A stretch of 64,000 bases of DNA from Odiellus spinosus (Eukaryota > Arthropoda > Arachnida > Opiliones > Phalangiidae), in the NCBI GenBank assembly GCA_963920705.1, contig OY987227.1:20051434-20115433 (forward strand), in the 5' to 3' direction. Position numbers and translations under genes: made by a program. How positions within the stretch are numbered: the stretch's first letter is position 1; each line of letters starts with the position of its first letter. The notes beneath the pieces are model-generated. The model worked only from the letters and a program-made list of their open reading frames with translations, made no database searches and was not told the DNA's origin. Below, piece by piece: positions 49,239-60,940 of this stretch.

Positions 49239-50497
49239 GGTTAATTTTTTTCCCTTAATTTCCTTGACAACAAATGTTGTAATTATAGTGTTAATGGCAA
49301 ATTTGTATGGAGTGGAACGGTTTCCTCGCGGCATATGCCTCAAAAAACGATTTTAATAAATTCTTTCAGACAGTTCAATTTTAAATAGTAATTAAATTAG
49401 AAACTATACTTTGTACTGAATGTACTTTCACACTAAAGACTTCGAAATAGTTTTTAACAATTTTGGAAAGGTTAAATTAGCTCCGTTCGCGCTATGAACT
49501 TTGAACTCGTTAGTCCTTTTTCGACACATGTCGAAGTCGTTTAGTGTCATTTGAAAAAGAAGTTGGACTCCTACTTCGACTTTTCGCTTTGTATAACAGC
49601 TCTCAGTTGCTCTGGCCATTCTTAGTTTGATTATCTATCATATTATCGATGCTACTAGTAAATCAAAACAGTAAGAAAGATATATTGCCTCTAACTTCAC
49701 TCGAAGTTATCATCAGTGATCGCGTGTGCAATAAGAATTAAGCTTCGGACCCGAAATGTTATTGCACTCTTTCTATAGATTTTTTTTCTCCTCTAAAATT
49801 TCGTCGGTTCTTTTCTGTAATGCACGTCTATTAAAACTTGGCAATTGAAATTCCGCTCAGACTGGAAAAGTTTTGATTAAATAGATAGTGACACACGATT
49901 TTGATGACGTTATTTTTTATCACTGATTTTTCGCGTAATCCAATTAGAATTTGAATAATATTTTCGGAAATATTATTAAATCAAAATATATAATTATTTA
50001 TTCATTGGAAGTTTATAAAGCCGGAGATAATTATGTACAAACAGCGGAAGGGTTACAATAGAATGAGGTACAGAAAAATAAATCGGGGGTAAATACAGGG
50101 TTTAAAATTAAATTAAAACAGTGAAAAAATAATTTATGACAAAAACAGAAAAATACAATAATGGCCGATGTTTAAAAATAATAATTAAATTCTTATGTGC
50201 ATTCACTGGAAAGGTTACATAAAAAAGGAGTTATAGCAATTAAAGCAGTAATGATTGAAACAGAAAAACAAAAAACGTTTAATGGCGTAGTTTTCTTCTG
50301 GAATTAACGTAATTAACGATAATTTTCATACGTTAAGTACTTTAACGAAAAATACCGCTCGAAACTAACCGTATCACGTGTCAACACTCGCTAGTATCAA
50401 CTCTAGACTCATACCCGAACATAGTGATGAAGTACTATTGCGTGTTTTGTTTTAAAAAATTATTGGGAGTCGATTATAAAATATTAATTTGTTTTCT
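49239..50497. other. Unassigned non-coding DNA
   Basis: A 63-codon minus-strand frame at 49428-49619 has an ordinary amino-acid composition but no recognisable family or splice context. The rest is AT-rich without repeats that I recognise. Confidence 0.4.
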
Positions 50498-50504
50498 ATG
50501 ATAT

Positions 50505-50841
50505 CAGAAGTAGATGAAACCTTCCTTTGAAGTCTACTACTCTAATGTTCCATATAGCACTCCTCTCTGTATGGGTAAAATTCCCAATTTTACGAGATCG
50601 GAGGGGTCCTACTTCATCCCCCCTGTCTACGGAAAATTGGAAATTCTCTCTCTCCACAAACGACGACGTTTTTTTGGCGAACTCCAAGGCTGCTAGAGAT
50701 ATTCGCTCGACGAACTCCCGCTCCGAAAATATCTACCGTTAGGAGGCGTACGAATCGCGCTTTTTGAAACTAACCCATACAGAGAGGGGTAGACAAGACC
50801 CGGGAGTAATAGACTTCAAAGGAGGGTTTCATCGGCTTCTG
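50505..50841. mobile_element. 337-bp MITE with 7-bp target duplication
   Basis: Inverted ends of about 45 bases: CAGAAGTAGATGAAACC with CCTTTGAAGTCTA at the left, and their complements at the right, with a few mismatches. An exact 7-bp duplication ATGATAT flanks it (50498-50504 and 50842-50848). A second inverted pair, CTCCTCTCTGTATGGGT and ACCCATACAGAGAGG, lies inside. No transposase. Confidence 0.94.
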
Positions 50842-50848
50842 ATGATAT

Positions 50849-51524
50849 GAATATATATTTTAACGATATTCCCGAAAATGCCACTCAAATTCCATTTGGA
50901 GCTCATTAATAAACTGTGACTGCCTCACTTTAAGGATCTGTTGCACAATGAAAGTGTGTTTTCGTCACGGTTCAAACTTTGATTGGATCGTGGTACTATC
51001 CCTTTATGGGACGGCTGCTAGCTTTAGGCTAGGGGTCCCGCCAGTTTTCCACTTTCAGGGATTGCTTTCCTATTCTTAACTCTAAAGCTCAGACTCACTG
51101 TCAAGGCTACTTGACTTTATTCTTCTCTACGTTCTTTATAGTGGTTCCGTTTTCCATTCGCCGTATTAGGTCTTATTCCCTATAGAAATGTACCGAAAAT
51201 ACAATATGTATGGTGGCCGGATTATATATGATATGTTAAGCCTGCAGGGGTTGTTGATCTTTTACCCCAAAAGGTTACGTCAATGTTAAATATTTTAAGA
51301 TGTTTTCAATTACATAGACTCTTACTTTGGGCTTAGATATACAGTATATCTAATTTATTATATACTATTGATTAATATGATTTAATGTAAGTGCAGGGTT
51401 TTTAATTTTTACTTTTAGAGTTCTCTCAAAACCATTTTCCGTTTGCCGACGAGCCTAAATGAAATGTTAAAACTCGGGGATGTTGATCAACTTATTTTCA
51501 AAGTTTTTAAACTTTCTATATATA
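50849..51524. other. Unassigned non-coding DNA
   Basis: I see no supportable feature in this stretch. Confidence 0.4.
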
Positions 51525-51626
51525 TTTGAAAGTTACCGACATTTATATTTAATTAGACATCGAATTACATTTTATTTCGAGTCTTGAAAATATCCAATAT
51601 AATAAATGTCGGTAACCTTCAAAAAT
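51525..51626. repeat. Inverted repeat around ACCGACATTTAT
   Basis: TTTGAAAGTTACCGACATTTAT near 51528 is mirrored by ATAAATGTCGGTAACCTTCAAA ending near 51625, with one mismatch and a ~55-base spacer. It is a small foldback, perhaps a MITE remnant. Confidence 0.85.
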
Positions 51627-52485
51627 ATATTTAATTGGACTTTATCAACTAATTATCGAAGTCTGGTTAAACTTTATTTTTAGTCGATAACTTTCTTTGA
51701 TCCCTGAAATCAAGGCTTTGAATCTCGACCTTGGGTAGGAATATTTTAAAGAATCATTTTATTCTTCTGATAAATCCCTGGATGCTTTAGAATAGAATAA
51801 ATTTTACTTGGGATCCCATTATCTGGGATTTAAAACAAAAGAATAGCTAGCCGAAGAAACCCAAGAGATTGGCGAAATATTAAAAGTTGAAAGCTCAGTT
51901 TTCGTTAAAAGCTAGCTATAGATTATACTCGCGTTTCCCACGCTGAATAAATCCTTCGGAATACTTTCAACAAACCATAAAAATAGTAACCATTTAGCCA
52001 CGTATATAGGCAAAGAGGATAGAGAAATGGAGAAGGCGGGAGGAGGTCCAACTTTTAAAGGGGCTGTAATTTACTACATATTTTTCAATAAATCACGTCA
52101 TTGACGTCACAACCTCTAGTTTGACGTCAAACTCGTCGTCAGAAACTCAGAAAATCAAACGTTTGTTTACCCCCGACGAGGGCGTATCGTCAATAAAACA
52201 CACAACAAAACAAATGTAGGGCAATTTACAGTCTCTTTTAAACCGAATGAAATTTGACTAGTATTTTTGGAAATATCGTTAATTTTTCTATCGATTCCGT
52301 ATCATTTAAATAGGCCTGATCCACTAAAAAAACCTACCCAGAAGGTAGTCTTAACAATTATCAATGGAAAGTTTGATATCTCGTTGTTAAACGATTCACT
52401 GGCAAATTACGCGAGTAATGACATAAGCCAATCATGATCGTGCTCTTTTCTAATTTCAAAATCAATATTTTATGGCAATTCTCTG
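51627..52485. other. Unassigned DNA with a family A remnant
   Basis: Two TGACGTCA palindromes stand 20 bases apart (52102-52109, 52122-52129). A decayed piece of MITE family A (TCGATTCCGTATCATTTAAA, TAGGCCTGATCCACTA) lies at about 52267-52335. Confidence 0.5.
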
Positions 52486-52606
52486 CTCAGAAATTTGCCC
52501 CTTTAAAATTCTCTTCCCTTATGCACACAGCCTAGCTTTGACTGTACAATTTTTTTATGGTCAACGTCGTCTGCTAAGCTATAAAAGAAGGCGAATTTAA
52601 GGGGTC
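52486..52606 (-). mobile_element. GACGACGTTG-type MITE, copy 5
   Basis: Inverted relative to copy 4: AAATTTGCCCCTTTAAAATT, TTGACTGTACAATTTTTT, GTCAACGTCGTCTGC, AAGAAGGCGAATTTAAGG. Confidence 0.82.
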
Positions 52607-53705
52607 CATTTTCTACTCCCGTAATATATTCTCATTGTCAGTGCTTTTCGGAAAGGTTTCTAAAAAGGGTTTCCAAAGACGTTATATAGAGATTAGATTT
52701 TTGACTGAGGATTATATTAGCCCTCTTTTTTTATGCAAATTAGCTAGGGTTTTCGATCTCTCCCCATTTTTCGCCCTAGTTCAAGAACGTTTTCTGAAAG
52801 TTTTCTGCCAAGATTGGTGGAAATTGCGGGGAGTTCCGTCGTGTATATTATATCACGCGTAGCTTATTTCCGAGAAGTGCACCCCGGCCAAATAGTTTCA
52901 ATATCTAGCAGGGTCTGTCCTCTCTAGTCTGTACTTGCGCACTTCGTTTCTAGCCCAGATTCTTGGGCATGAAAACGAGAGGAGAAATGAGGGGGGGAAA
53001 TCCCGCGCGTAACGAACAACGACCGCTCGCGAGAAACCAAAACATTTCAGATGGTCGAGGGATCCGAACACATCGACTCTCTTAAAAACCTGCTCTCTTA
53101 AAATTATAATAAAGTTTTTTTCCCACTATAGAGAACTTGAGTTTCTAAAAACTTATAGTTAAACTCACGGACTTTTAAAGTTGCCCTGCATAATTTGAAG
53201 AATTTAGTTTTGATATATCTTTTCATTGGTATAATCACGGAAACGTTTCCACTTAAAATAGATTAAGATCTATTACAGTGGAGGACTTTTTTGTAAGTTA
53301 AATTTATTTCTCATTTTTTATTTATGTGTATTTTAAATTACGAAGCTGTGATGAACTGAAAGAGCCATTTCAGTTTTAAAGGGGTTGTTTTATTTGCTGG
53401 TTTAGAGTTATGAAATTGCATGATGAACAACCGTTGCAAAGTACTTAACAGCCTTTAATTGTATACAATTCCTTTAGAATTTTGCATAATTTTAGAAAAA
53501 CTAATAATTTGAAAATTATGTGTTCCAGTATAATCGCCTCAATACAATAGCTAAAGCTGAGGCGAGTTGATATTCAATGATAAACCCTGGAACACACTTT
53601 TATACGATTCGCGTATCAGATATTGTGCAAATAACTGATAAAATCTGTTTGTCTATTCAATCTCTTAATTGATTTTAATATCCGAATTATCTGTCCAAGC
53701 TGATT

Positions 53706-53736
<31 letters not shown>

Positions 53737-53845
53737 CTGAGCAGATATCTACGGATTACTCGATACTTTAACAGATAACTGTAAAATTAACTTCAATTCT
53801 TGTTAATAGTTCTAATTTATTCTGTAAGCGACTATTAAAATAGCG
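52607..53845. other. Unassigned DNA with a nested hairpin and a 28-base T run
   Basis: At 53520-53596 an outer arm pair (GTGTTCCAG / CTGGAACAC) encloses an inner pair (TCGCCTCA / TGAGGCGA). A pure run of 28 T lies at 53709-53736. No gene is supported. Confidence 0.5.
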
Positions 53846-53903
53846 TTTCACCAGAGGTATATAATAACCCCCTTCGGGGGAAATATGAAAGCCCCTATAC
53901 TAC

Positions 53904-54184
53904 CAAGGAGGATTAGACAAGGAGAGGAAATGTGGGGCTGCGTTGAGTTAGAGAGAGAAGAGCCAACCTCCCACTCGGGTGGAAAGGGGGGATAGGAAAT
54001 TCTCGAGGTAAACTGTTGTCACGTGGTCGCTAGCTAGCGCGTCTCATAAAGGATTCGTTTTACCCACGTAACAACATTTTACCACGAAACGTCTCTACCC
54101 CCGTTCTCCCAGAGTGGGAGTTTAGGCCGACGCAGTAGGAACCGCGCCGTCCCCACATTTCTTCTCCTTGTCTAATCCTCCTTG
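53904..54184 (-). mobile_element. 281-bp MITE family, copy 3, nested
   Basis: Same family as 19007-19287, with matching changes at both ends (GATTAGACAAGG for GATCAGAGAAGG). The exact 7-bp duplication ATACTAC (53897-53903, 54185-54191) was made from the host element's own sequence. The solo copy at 14974-15372 keeps one ATACTAC at this point. Confidence 0.97.
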
Positions 54185-54462
54185 ATACTACCAATGCTAA
54201 AAATCACGAACAAGAGCCCGCTGCTGACTATCTAGGCCACTAGCTCGCGCTGGACTTCTCAATGTCGCTACTCTAGTAAATGGTCTTTGTATAAACAAGA
54301 CGGCTCGATTTGTGTTTAGAGCTTCCTGTCTCAGAAGTCAGGCTGTCTGTTAAAATGGAGTCGAAGGTTGACTTCAGCTCGCGAGTTCCGGAAGTGTGCG
54401 TAGGGAAAATTTAGTGAGGTTCAAAATGGTGTAACTATTTTTTGGGAGTAAAGCGGTGTGTT

Positions 54463-55250
54463 CATGGACTAATTATAGTATGCACAGGGACGAGTGGCAG
54501 AAGTAATTTTCTGGCTAACGATTGTTAAATGCGCGCTCCAGCGGCATTTCTGGGAACTAACGACAAACCGAGTCAAAAGGGGGTAGGAACGCGGGGAAAA
54601 ATACTAGCACAAGATTTATAAAGTTAGGCCTTTACGCACGTGCTTAGATTTTAGTGCTCAAACGTTTGAGACATTGTTTGAAGATTTTACACATTCTCCA
54701 GAGAAGAAAAAAAGTTGAAGTGTATTAAGAGATTCAGATGATGGTAAGTTTTGGCTTTTTTAAAAAAAAAAAAAAAAAAATAACTTTTAACAAACTTAAA
54801 ATCGACCTTACCTTGAAGCAGTATTTAAGGGCTTGATCACTGCCTTTCTACTCGAGTAACATTGATTTTAAGTATATTATTAAGTTATTATTTTAGTGTA
54901 ATATAGTAATTCTATCATAAATTTTTTGAAGATGATTTTCTAAGACTAACCAACTAATAATTCGTTAAATTTTAACAAAAGAGAGTAAAATAACCGTTTA
55001 GAAATATATCCTAGCTGATAAGCAGACGAAAATTTCAAACTACATTGAATAAAATAGTTCAGTTCACGGCGGAAAGATGGCATTAGCCGCATAATTCTGT
55101 TTCCTTTTTTTTTTTCGTTTGACTCGGCTAGATTTGGTCGGGGGGGGGGGGGTAAAAACAGGGCACGACATTTAACAAGACTCGGACGCGGCGCTATAAG
55201 GGAAATCTGTGTCTGCCACTCGTCCCTGTGTATACTATAATTAGTCCATG
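54463..55250. mobile_element. 788-bp nested element with CATGGACTAATTATAG ends
   Basis: The ends CATGGACTAATTATAGTAT with CACAGGGACGAGTGGCAG at the left and their complements at the right are inverted for about 37 bases with one mismatch. The 7-bp duplication GTGTGTT flanks it (54456-54462, 55251-55257). The corresponding site in the solo host copy reads GTGTATC once. The interior has an A run (about 54762-54780), a 13-base G run (55140-55152) and no convincing coding frame. Confidence 0.92.
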
Positions 55251-55418
55251 GTGTGTTGATCCGCCGCGATTTACGCCGGGCACTTGTTGTTCGTCGATTT
55301 TGCCTACCTTTCATACTTCCCCCCGAAGGGGGTTATTATATACCTCTGGTTTCACAGATAGCTGACAGACATAATGCACAGTTAAGACAGATAAAATAAC
55401 TTTCCTTTCTATAATAGC

Positions 55419-55780
55419 TTAAAGGGAGAATGCAACCTAACAACAAGTGATTTTTATCGATTCCTTATCTTTTAAATAGTCCTAATCAACCAGTAAACAT
55501 ATTTCAAAACAAATATTAAACTAGAAATAAATTTAAAACATACCATCAAAATAGGCTTAGCTGGGTTCATGGAGATCCTGAATTCCCCATATAAGGGCTA
55601 TCAGCCAATCACATTGGTCGAAGGCTCTCATATGGGGAGTTCAGGATCGCCATGAATCAAAGTTATAAACTTATTTCTAGTTTAATATTTTTTGTAATAT
55701 GTTTAGTGGTGGATGGATTAGGTCTATTTAAAAGGAATCGATAAAAATCACTTGTAGTTAGGTTTGCATTCTCCCTTTAA
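55419..55780. mobile_element. TTAA-type MITE family A, copy 4 (full length)
   Basis: TTAA then AGGGAGAATGCAACCT at the left; GGTTTGCATTCTCCCT then TTAA at the right. The subterminal pair GGCTTAGCTGGGTTCATGG / CCATGAATC is partly decayed on the right. 362 bases and non-coding. Confidence 0.95.
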
Positions 55781-56499
55781 TATAAAGAAGTCAGTCATAT
55801 TATAAAACATTCCATTTTATGTGACGTCGTTACTTTAAATTATTTAATTTGTTTATACCTCGCGCGCGTGCCGTGAATGGCGGCTAACTTTAGTTTAGCC
55901 CCATTTTCGATAACCTAATTAAATCAGTAAGGCGTAATTAAGGCGACGGGCGCCACTTACTAATTTTTACCAATTAACCTATAAATGTTTGCCTCCCCCC
56001 CATCTCGGCTTACGCGACTGAAATTTCCGAGGCATATCGCAATATGTCCCAATATTAAAATTGAGATCAAGAGTATCGGAAACTAAATGAAAGGGCCGGG
56101 ATACGGAATAAAAGGGAACGCCATCGTAGAGATAGAGAGATAGAGAATAACTGGTTGTCAAACCAAATTGCTTCAGGAAACGTTGAAACTCGAATGGAAT
56201 TGATTAGTTTTAAATTCGATACAAACGCCGCTTCTGAAATTTCTCATATTATCCATAAATATTATTTTACTGTATATGTAATTTAAGTTATACAATCGTT
56301 AGTCAGTTCAATATTGTATTCTCAAACTTTAAAGTGAGCGAAATCGGCAAATTAATTGGATTGTTTATTCCACTTTATGTTGGTAGCACGTGGAAAGATA
56401 CTCATTAATTTGAGATAGCCATTACTCCTGGTCTTTTGGGTGGGTTGACGACAGTTGGGTGAAGTCAAGCTGGTGGACTGCAGTTTCGGAGGATGACAA
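55781..56499. other. Unassigned non-coding DNA
   Basis: I see no supportable feature. The 60-codon minus frame at 55979-56161 has no family resemblance. Confidence 0.4.
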
Positions 56500-57330
56500 T
56501 TGCATGGACGATAGTTTCAGGCGATGGCAATTGGATGCAGGACTGTTTCTAGGGATGGCAATTGGGTAGACAATTTAGTTTATGGGGATGGAAATTGGGT
56601 GGGCGACTGTTTCTAGGGATGGCAATGGGGTGGACGAGTGTTTCTGGGGATGGGAATAGGATGGACGACTGTATCTGAGAGTGGCAATTGGATACACAAT
56701 TTAGTTTCTGGGGATGGCAATTGGGTGGACGACAGTTTTTGGGAAGGGCAATTGGGTGGACGATAGTTTTCGTAGGTGACAATTGGGAGGACGATAGTTT
56801 TCGGGGGTGACAATTGGGAGGACGATAGTTTTCGGGGGTGACAATTGGGAGGACGATAGTTTTCGGGGGTGACAATTGGGAGGACGATAGTTTTCGGGGG
56901 TGACAATTGGGAGGACGATAGTTTTCGGGGGTGACAATTGGGAGGACGATAGTTTTCGGGGGTGACAATTGGGTGGACGATAGTTTATGGGGGTGACAAT
57001 TGGGTTGACGATAGTTTCTGGGGGTGACAATTGGGTTGACGATAGTTTCTGGGGGTGACAATTGGGTTGACGATAGTTTCTGGGGGTGACAATTGGGTTG
57101 ACGATAGTTTCTGGGGGTGACAATTGGGTTGACGATAGTTTCTGGGGGTGACAATTGGGTCGACGATAGTTTCTGGGGGTGACAATTGGGTTGACGATAG
57201 TTTCTGGGGGTGACAATTGGGTCGACGATAGTTTCTGGGGGTGACAATTGGGTCGACGATTGTTTGTGGTGATGACTATCGGGTGAACGACTTTGTGCGG
57301 ATGGCAATTTGATGGACGACTGTTTAGTCG
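56500..57330 (-). repeat. 31-bp minisatellite, about 26 units
   Basis: A core of about 16 near-identical 31-base units starts at 56779 and ends near 57262, with older, diverged units on both sides. Two unit types are segregated: TTTCGGGGGTGACAATTGGG-AGG to the left and TTCTGGGGGTGACAATTGGG-TTG to the right. Since 31 is not a multiple of three and no unit contains a minus-strand stop, long minus-strand frames (up to 272 codons, 56549-57367) stay open and cycle through the same 31-residue Pro/Thr/Asn-rich peptide. I treat this as a satellite by-product, not a gene. Confidence 0.93.
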
Positions 57331-59269
57331 CTAGAGGGCGTGGTATATCTGGCCATAATTTGGGCACTCAAACCCCATTTAAATAATTAACTAATTTTCC
57401 TATCATTTTATGATATCTTATAGAACTAGCAAATAAAATTGATTGTCTTCAAGTTAAAATATTATATTTTAATTTTTAAATTGGACCGACATTTTATAGT
57501 TTAGAAAGATAGTTTGTACGCCATAATTTACTTAGTCCTTTAGATTCCACCTCGAATTGGCTGTGTGCGCAAATACTCTTTTTAATTCGTTACCGTAGAG
57601 ATAACAGATACAGCATGGCTTTCACACGTGCTACCATCTCAAGGTGGAATTATCAATCGCCCTAAGGCTCGTCCCTCTATCGTTATCAAAATCTCATTAT
57701 ACGAATCGCTCTCCTCACTTTTCGAGAGATCAAAATATGTTGGATAATAGGCGCGAATAATTCAATTCATCCAATTCTGTTAGCTCTGTATAATATTTCT
57801 AGATCAAAAAAAGTTGCGATATATAAAATTGATCATATTATTTCGCTATACGTCTCGTGTATTTGCTTTCCTCTTGCCCCTATTTCTTGCCACTACGAAT
57901 CACTCTAGAGAATTTGGTTTCACTTAAGCTTTCTCTCTCTCTTTGGCCAATTGTTAAGCCAGGTTTTCAGGAGTTAGGACGAAGCGCGGATAGTTCTATC
58001 CTTTTGGTACTCTATAGACAGATTCATAAATTCTCTATAAAGAAAAACTCCAATGAGCATGCCGTTATAGGGTAAATGCTAATGATAACAGTAGCTGGCG
58101 CTCCTCCACGTATCTCTCCCTTCAGTGCTCACCCACCTCTCCGCCGACCGCTGCCTCCCTTCTAGGATTATCCATTCCGACTAAAATTAATCCTCTAATA
58201 GCTGTTTTCCTGAAAAAAAGGTTCTTCTCCCTGTTTTGGCTTTCGCGCGCTTTGAAGTTATCATTGATCAAACTTCGAAAATTTAAAATTTTGTATATTT
58301 TTCGGGTTTTAATTTCCAATTTTCTCAAAAACGAGTGTAAAATTTGGAATATTGGTATTTAAAAGCTAAAAATGAAGTTTATAAATCTTGGAAAAAAATC
58401 GTGACAGCGTCACTATATTATTGTACTCAAAGGAGAAATATAATCGGTTAAAAGATATCCATTCATAAGAACATTACCCATCACTTTTAAATTTTCAAAA
58501 GCTGATAGTTTCCCTTTAATCGTATCAATAGCCATTCCATTCCCAGAACCCTTTGATTTTCCATCATTATATTAGACGACGAAATGGTTTCTATCGAGTT
58601 TTCTTAAACCAATTACTAGTTTTCTTGTAAAAACAGTCGCGCTATGAAATGGGAAAGTTGCTCAAAATAGTCGCCTATTTTCTTCAATAAATATTTTAAA
58701 GGTTTCTGATAAAGTTATACGAGGAAGAAACGAAGGAGACGGTTTTATTTGGGGATGGAAACTTATCTTAAACCCCATTTTTTTCCACAGTTCATGCTTT
58801 TGATGTTCCCTTTTTTCTCTCATCTCTATTTCTCCCTGTTTCGCACTCTCCCGACCACCCTCTTCACATCCTCTTAGGATCCCACATTCTCTCAGCATCC
58901 CTAACCCTAGCGAACATCGCTTAGGGGCAGACAGTTCGACTTCTTCGCTCTTAGCACGCGGTCGATTCTCTCTCTCTCTCTTAACGGATAGAAAAGTCAC
59001 TTTTGTAAAAGTTTTCTCTCTCTCTCTCTGACTTTGGTTCTTACTTCTTCCGTTCGGTCAAATATTTTCTTATACCGAAAGTACTTCGGTTTAACTCGAA
59101 TGTTTTTCTAGGAATCGGTTCCATTTTAAACGCGGTATTAAATAAACCAAGATTGTATTAGTTAAATTTAAAGTATATGGGAGGATCGATCAACTAACAC
59201 TAATTAAGATCGTGATTCAGGTATATGCCACTTTTTGATTTTACTGAATGTTGTCATAGTATTTTTCTT
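57331..59269. other. Unassigned DNA, pyrimidine-rich near 58.1 and 58.8-59.0 kb
   Basis: CT microsatellite runs lie at about 58967-58981 and 59014-59028. The 112-codon minus frame at 58662-59000 is a product of this purine/pyrimidine bias. No exon is supported. Confidence 0.45.
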
Positions 59270-59989
59270 TAATATGGGATAAGTACAATTGAAGTCATTT
59301 TAACCATACGCTTAAATTTTGAATAAATAGAGAGAAATAAATATTTTTTCGATATTTATGTGAAAAATATAACAAAATGAATGAAGAAATATTTATATCA
59401 TCACAAGATAATCATGCTTGATCACGTATGATTTACCTGTGATATCATGAATATATAATAAAATTAATAAACATAAAATGTATGATAAATATACAATATA
59501 TTATCAGGAATTCATATTTAAATATAAATTGTGTATTTAAATTCCTGATATAAAATAAACATAAATATTATAAAACAAATATAAATAAAATTTTAAATAT
59601 TGCAAAATAAATATAATAAATAATTTTAAATTAAATAAAAATTTATGATAATTATAATATTTGATAATTATTATAGGTATATGACAATATAAATTCAATA
59701 TAATATGAACGTATTAAATTGTATGGTAACTATAATGCAATAAAATCAATTTATTAAGATATATTGAATATTTGATAAATTTACTACAATACAATGATAT
59801 ATATGATAAATATAACACAATATAAAAGTGTAAATATGATAAATATAATACAATATAAGAAGGTAAATATATGATAAATATAACGCAATATAACAGTGTA
59901 AATATATGATAAACATAATAAAAAAAACTATAATAAGGTAAATATAATAAAAAATTAAATATAATTTATCCTAATACGAAAATAAAATC
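59270..59989. repeat. Extremely AT-rich low-complexity block
   Basis: Repeated TATGATAAATATAATACAAT-like words dominate, most regularly at 59780-59930. Probably a decayed AT satellite. Confidence 0.75.
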
Positions 59990-60324
59990 CATTTTGGTTA
60001 AATTAAAAATATATATTTTAAGATAAATCGTTACATTTTGGTTAAATTAAAAATATATATTTTAAGATAAATCGTTACATTTTGGTTAAATTAAAAATAT
60101 ATATTTTAAGATAAATCGTTACATTTTGGTTAAATTAAAAATATATATTTTAAGATAAATCGTTACATTTTGGTTAAATTAAAAATATATATTTTCAAAT
60201 AAATACATAGGATTTTGGTTAAATTAAAAATAAATATTTTAAAATAAATACATTCCATTTTGTTTAAATTAAAAATATATATTTTAAGATAAATTCATTA
60301 CATTTTGGTTAAATTAAAATTGTC
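59990..60324. repeat. 44-bp tandem repeat, eight units
   Basis: Units begin CATTTTGGTTAAATTAAAAA at 59990, 60034, 60078, 60122, 60166, about 60211, 60256 and 60301. The first five are virtually identical; the last three carry substitutions and a one-base length change. No coding content. Confidence 0.95.
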
Positions 60325-60940
60325 TGTTTTATATTAGCGTTTGACTTATGTTGGTAATTGTCTAGACGTAGCCGACAAATTGTCAATTGTAATTTTCTAA
60401 TCATTCCGAAGATTGAAGATACATGTCGAAGTATAGCGCGTTTTAGCTTGGGCTTGTTTCTTCAATTGTCATTTGTGCCTTTTTGATAGCTGTCGAGTTT
60501 GTCCTTTCCTTTTAACGGTTGGCTTATAGTTCTGTTAAACTTATCTATATAGTTTTAACCTTGGAAGAAATAATTTTAAAAATTTATAGAGGGATCGTAT
60601 TGGAGTTAGTAATGTAATTTTAAAACTCTCTTCATAAGTTATATTGTACTCGCTGTTAAATATTTTACAAGTCGATATGGCCCGCGGCTCTCGCGTTCGG
60701 CGGAAAATACTTATTCCCACATCTCTATACAAAGTTAATTTGAATATTAAATGGAGCTAGGAGATTATGTAATTTAAATTTTAAATGAACTTTAGAATTA
60801 AGGCGTGTATTGGGTAGTGTATAATTATAAGGTCCACTTTTCTATCAGTAAATTAAGGAGCTGAATTTCATAGGACAGTACTATTAATTAATATATCACG
60901 TGACCAAAGCACGGTAGTATGTAGCTTTCCAATTTGGAAA
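60325..60940. other. Unassigned non-coding DNA
   Basis: I see no supportable gene or repeat in this stretch. Confidence 0.4.

Larger units (their letters stand above)
53851..55349 (+). mobile_element. CCAGAGG element carrying two nested insertions
   Basis: The ends CCAGAGGTATATAATAACCC and its complement are near-perfect inverted repeats of about 40 bases, each with a CCCCCTTCGGGGG hairpin. The 5-bp duplication TTTCA flanks it (53846-53850, 55350-55354). Removing the two nested elements and one copy of each 7-bp duplication leaves about 416 bases. That remainder matches the solo copy at 14974-15372 in the opposite orientation. No transposase; the 122-codon minus frame at 54946-55314 crosses element boundaries and is not a gene. 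Confidence 0.95.

Noticed and set aside
54946..55314. 122-codon minus-strand frame as a transposase or gene
   Set aside because: It crosses the border between the nested 788-bp element and its host and includes terminal repeats; no transposase motif is visible.
56500..57330. 31-bp periodic array as a CRISPR array
   Set aside because: Units are contiguous with no unique spacers, and the genome is eukaryotic.
56549..57367. 272-codon minus-strand frame as a repeat protein gene
   Set aside because: The frame is a by-product of a stop-free 31-bp minisatellite; all three minus-strand frames are open with the same peptide, and there is no splice or promoter context.
58662..59000. 112-codon minus-strand frame
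   Set aside because: It is explained by the purine-rich minus strand of a CT-rich low-complexity region.
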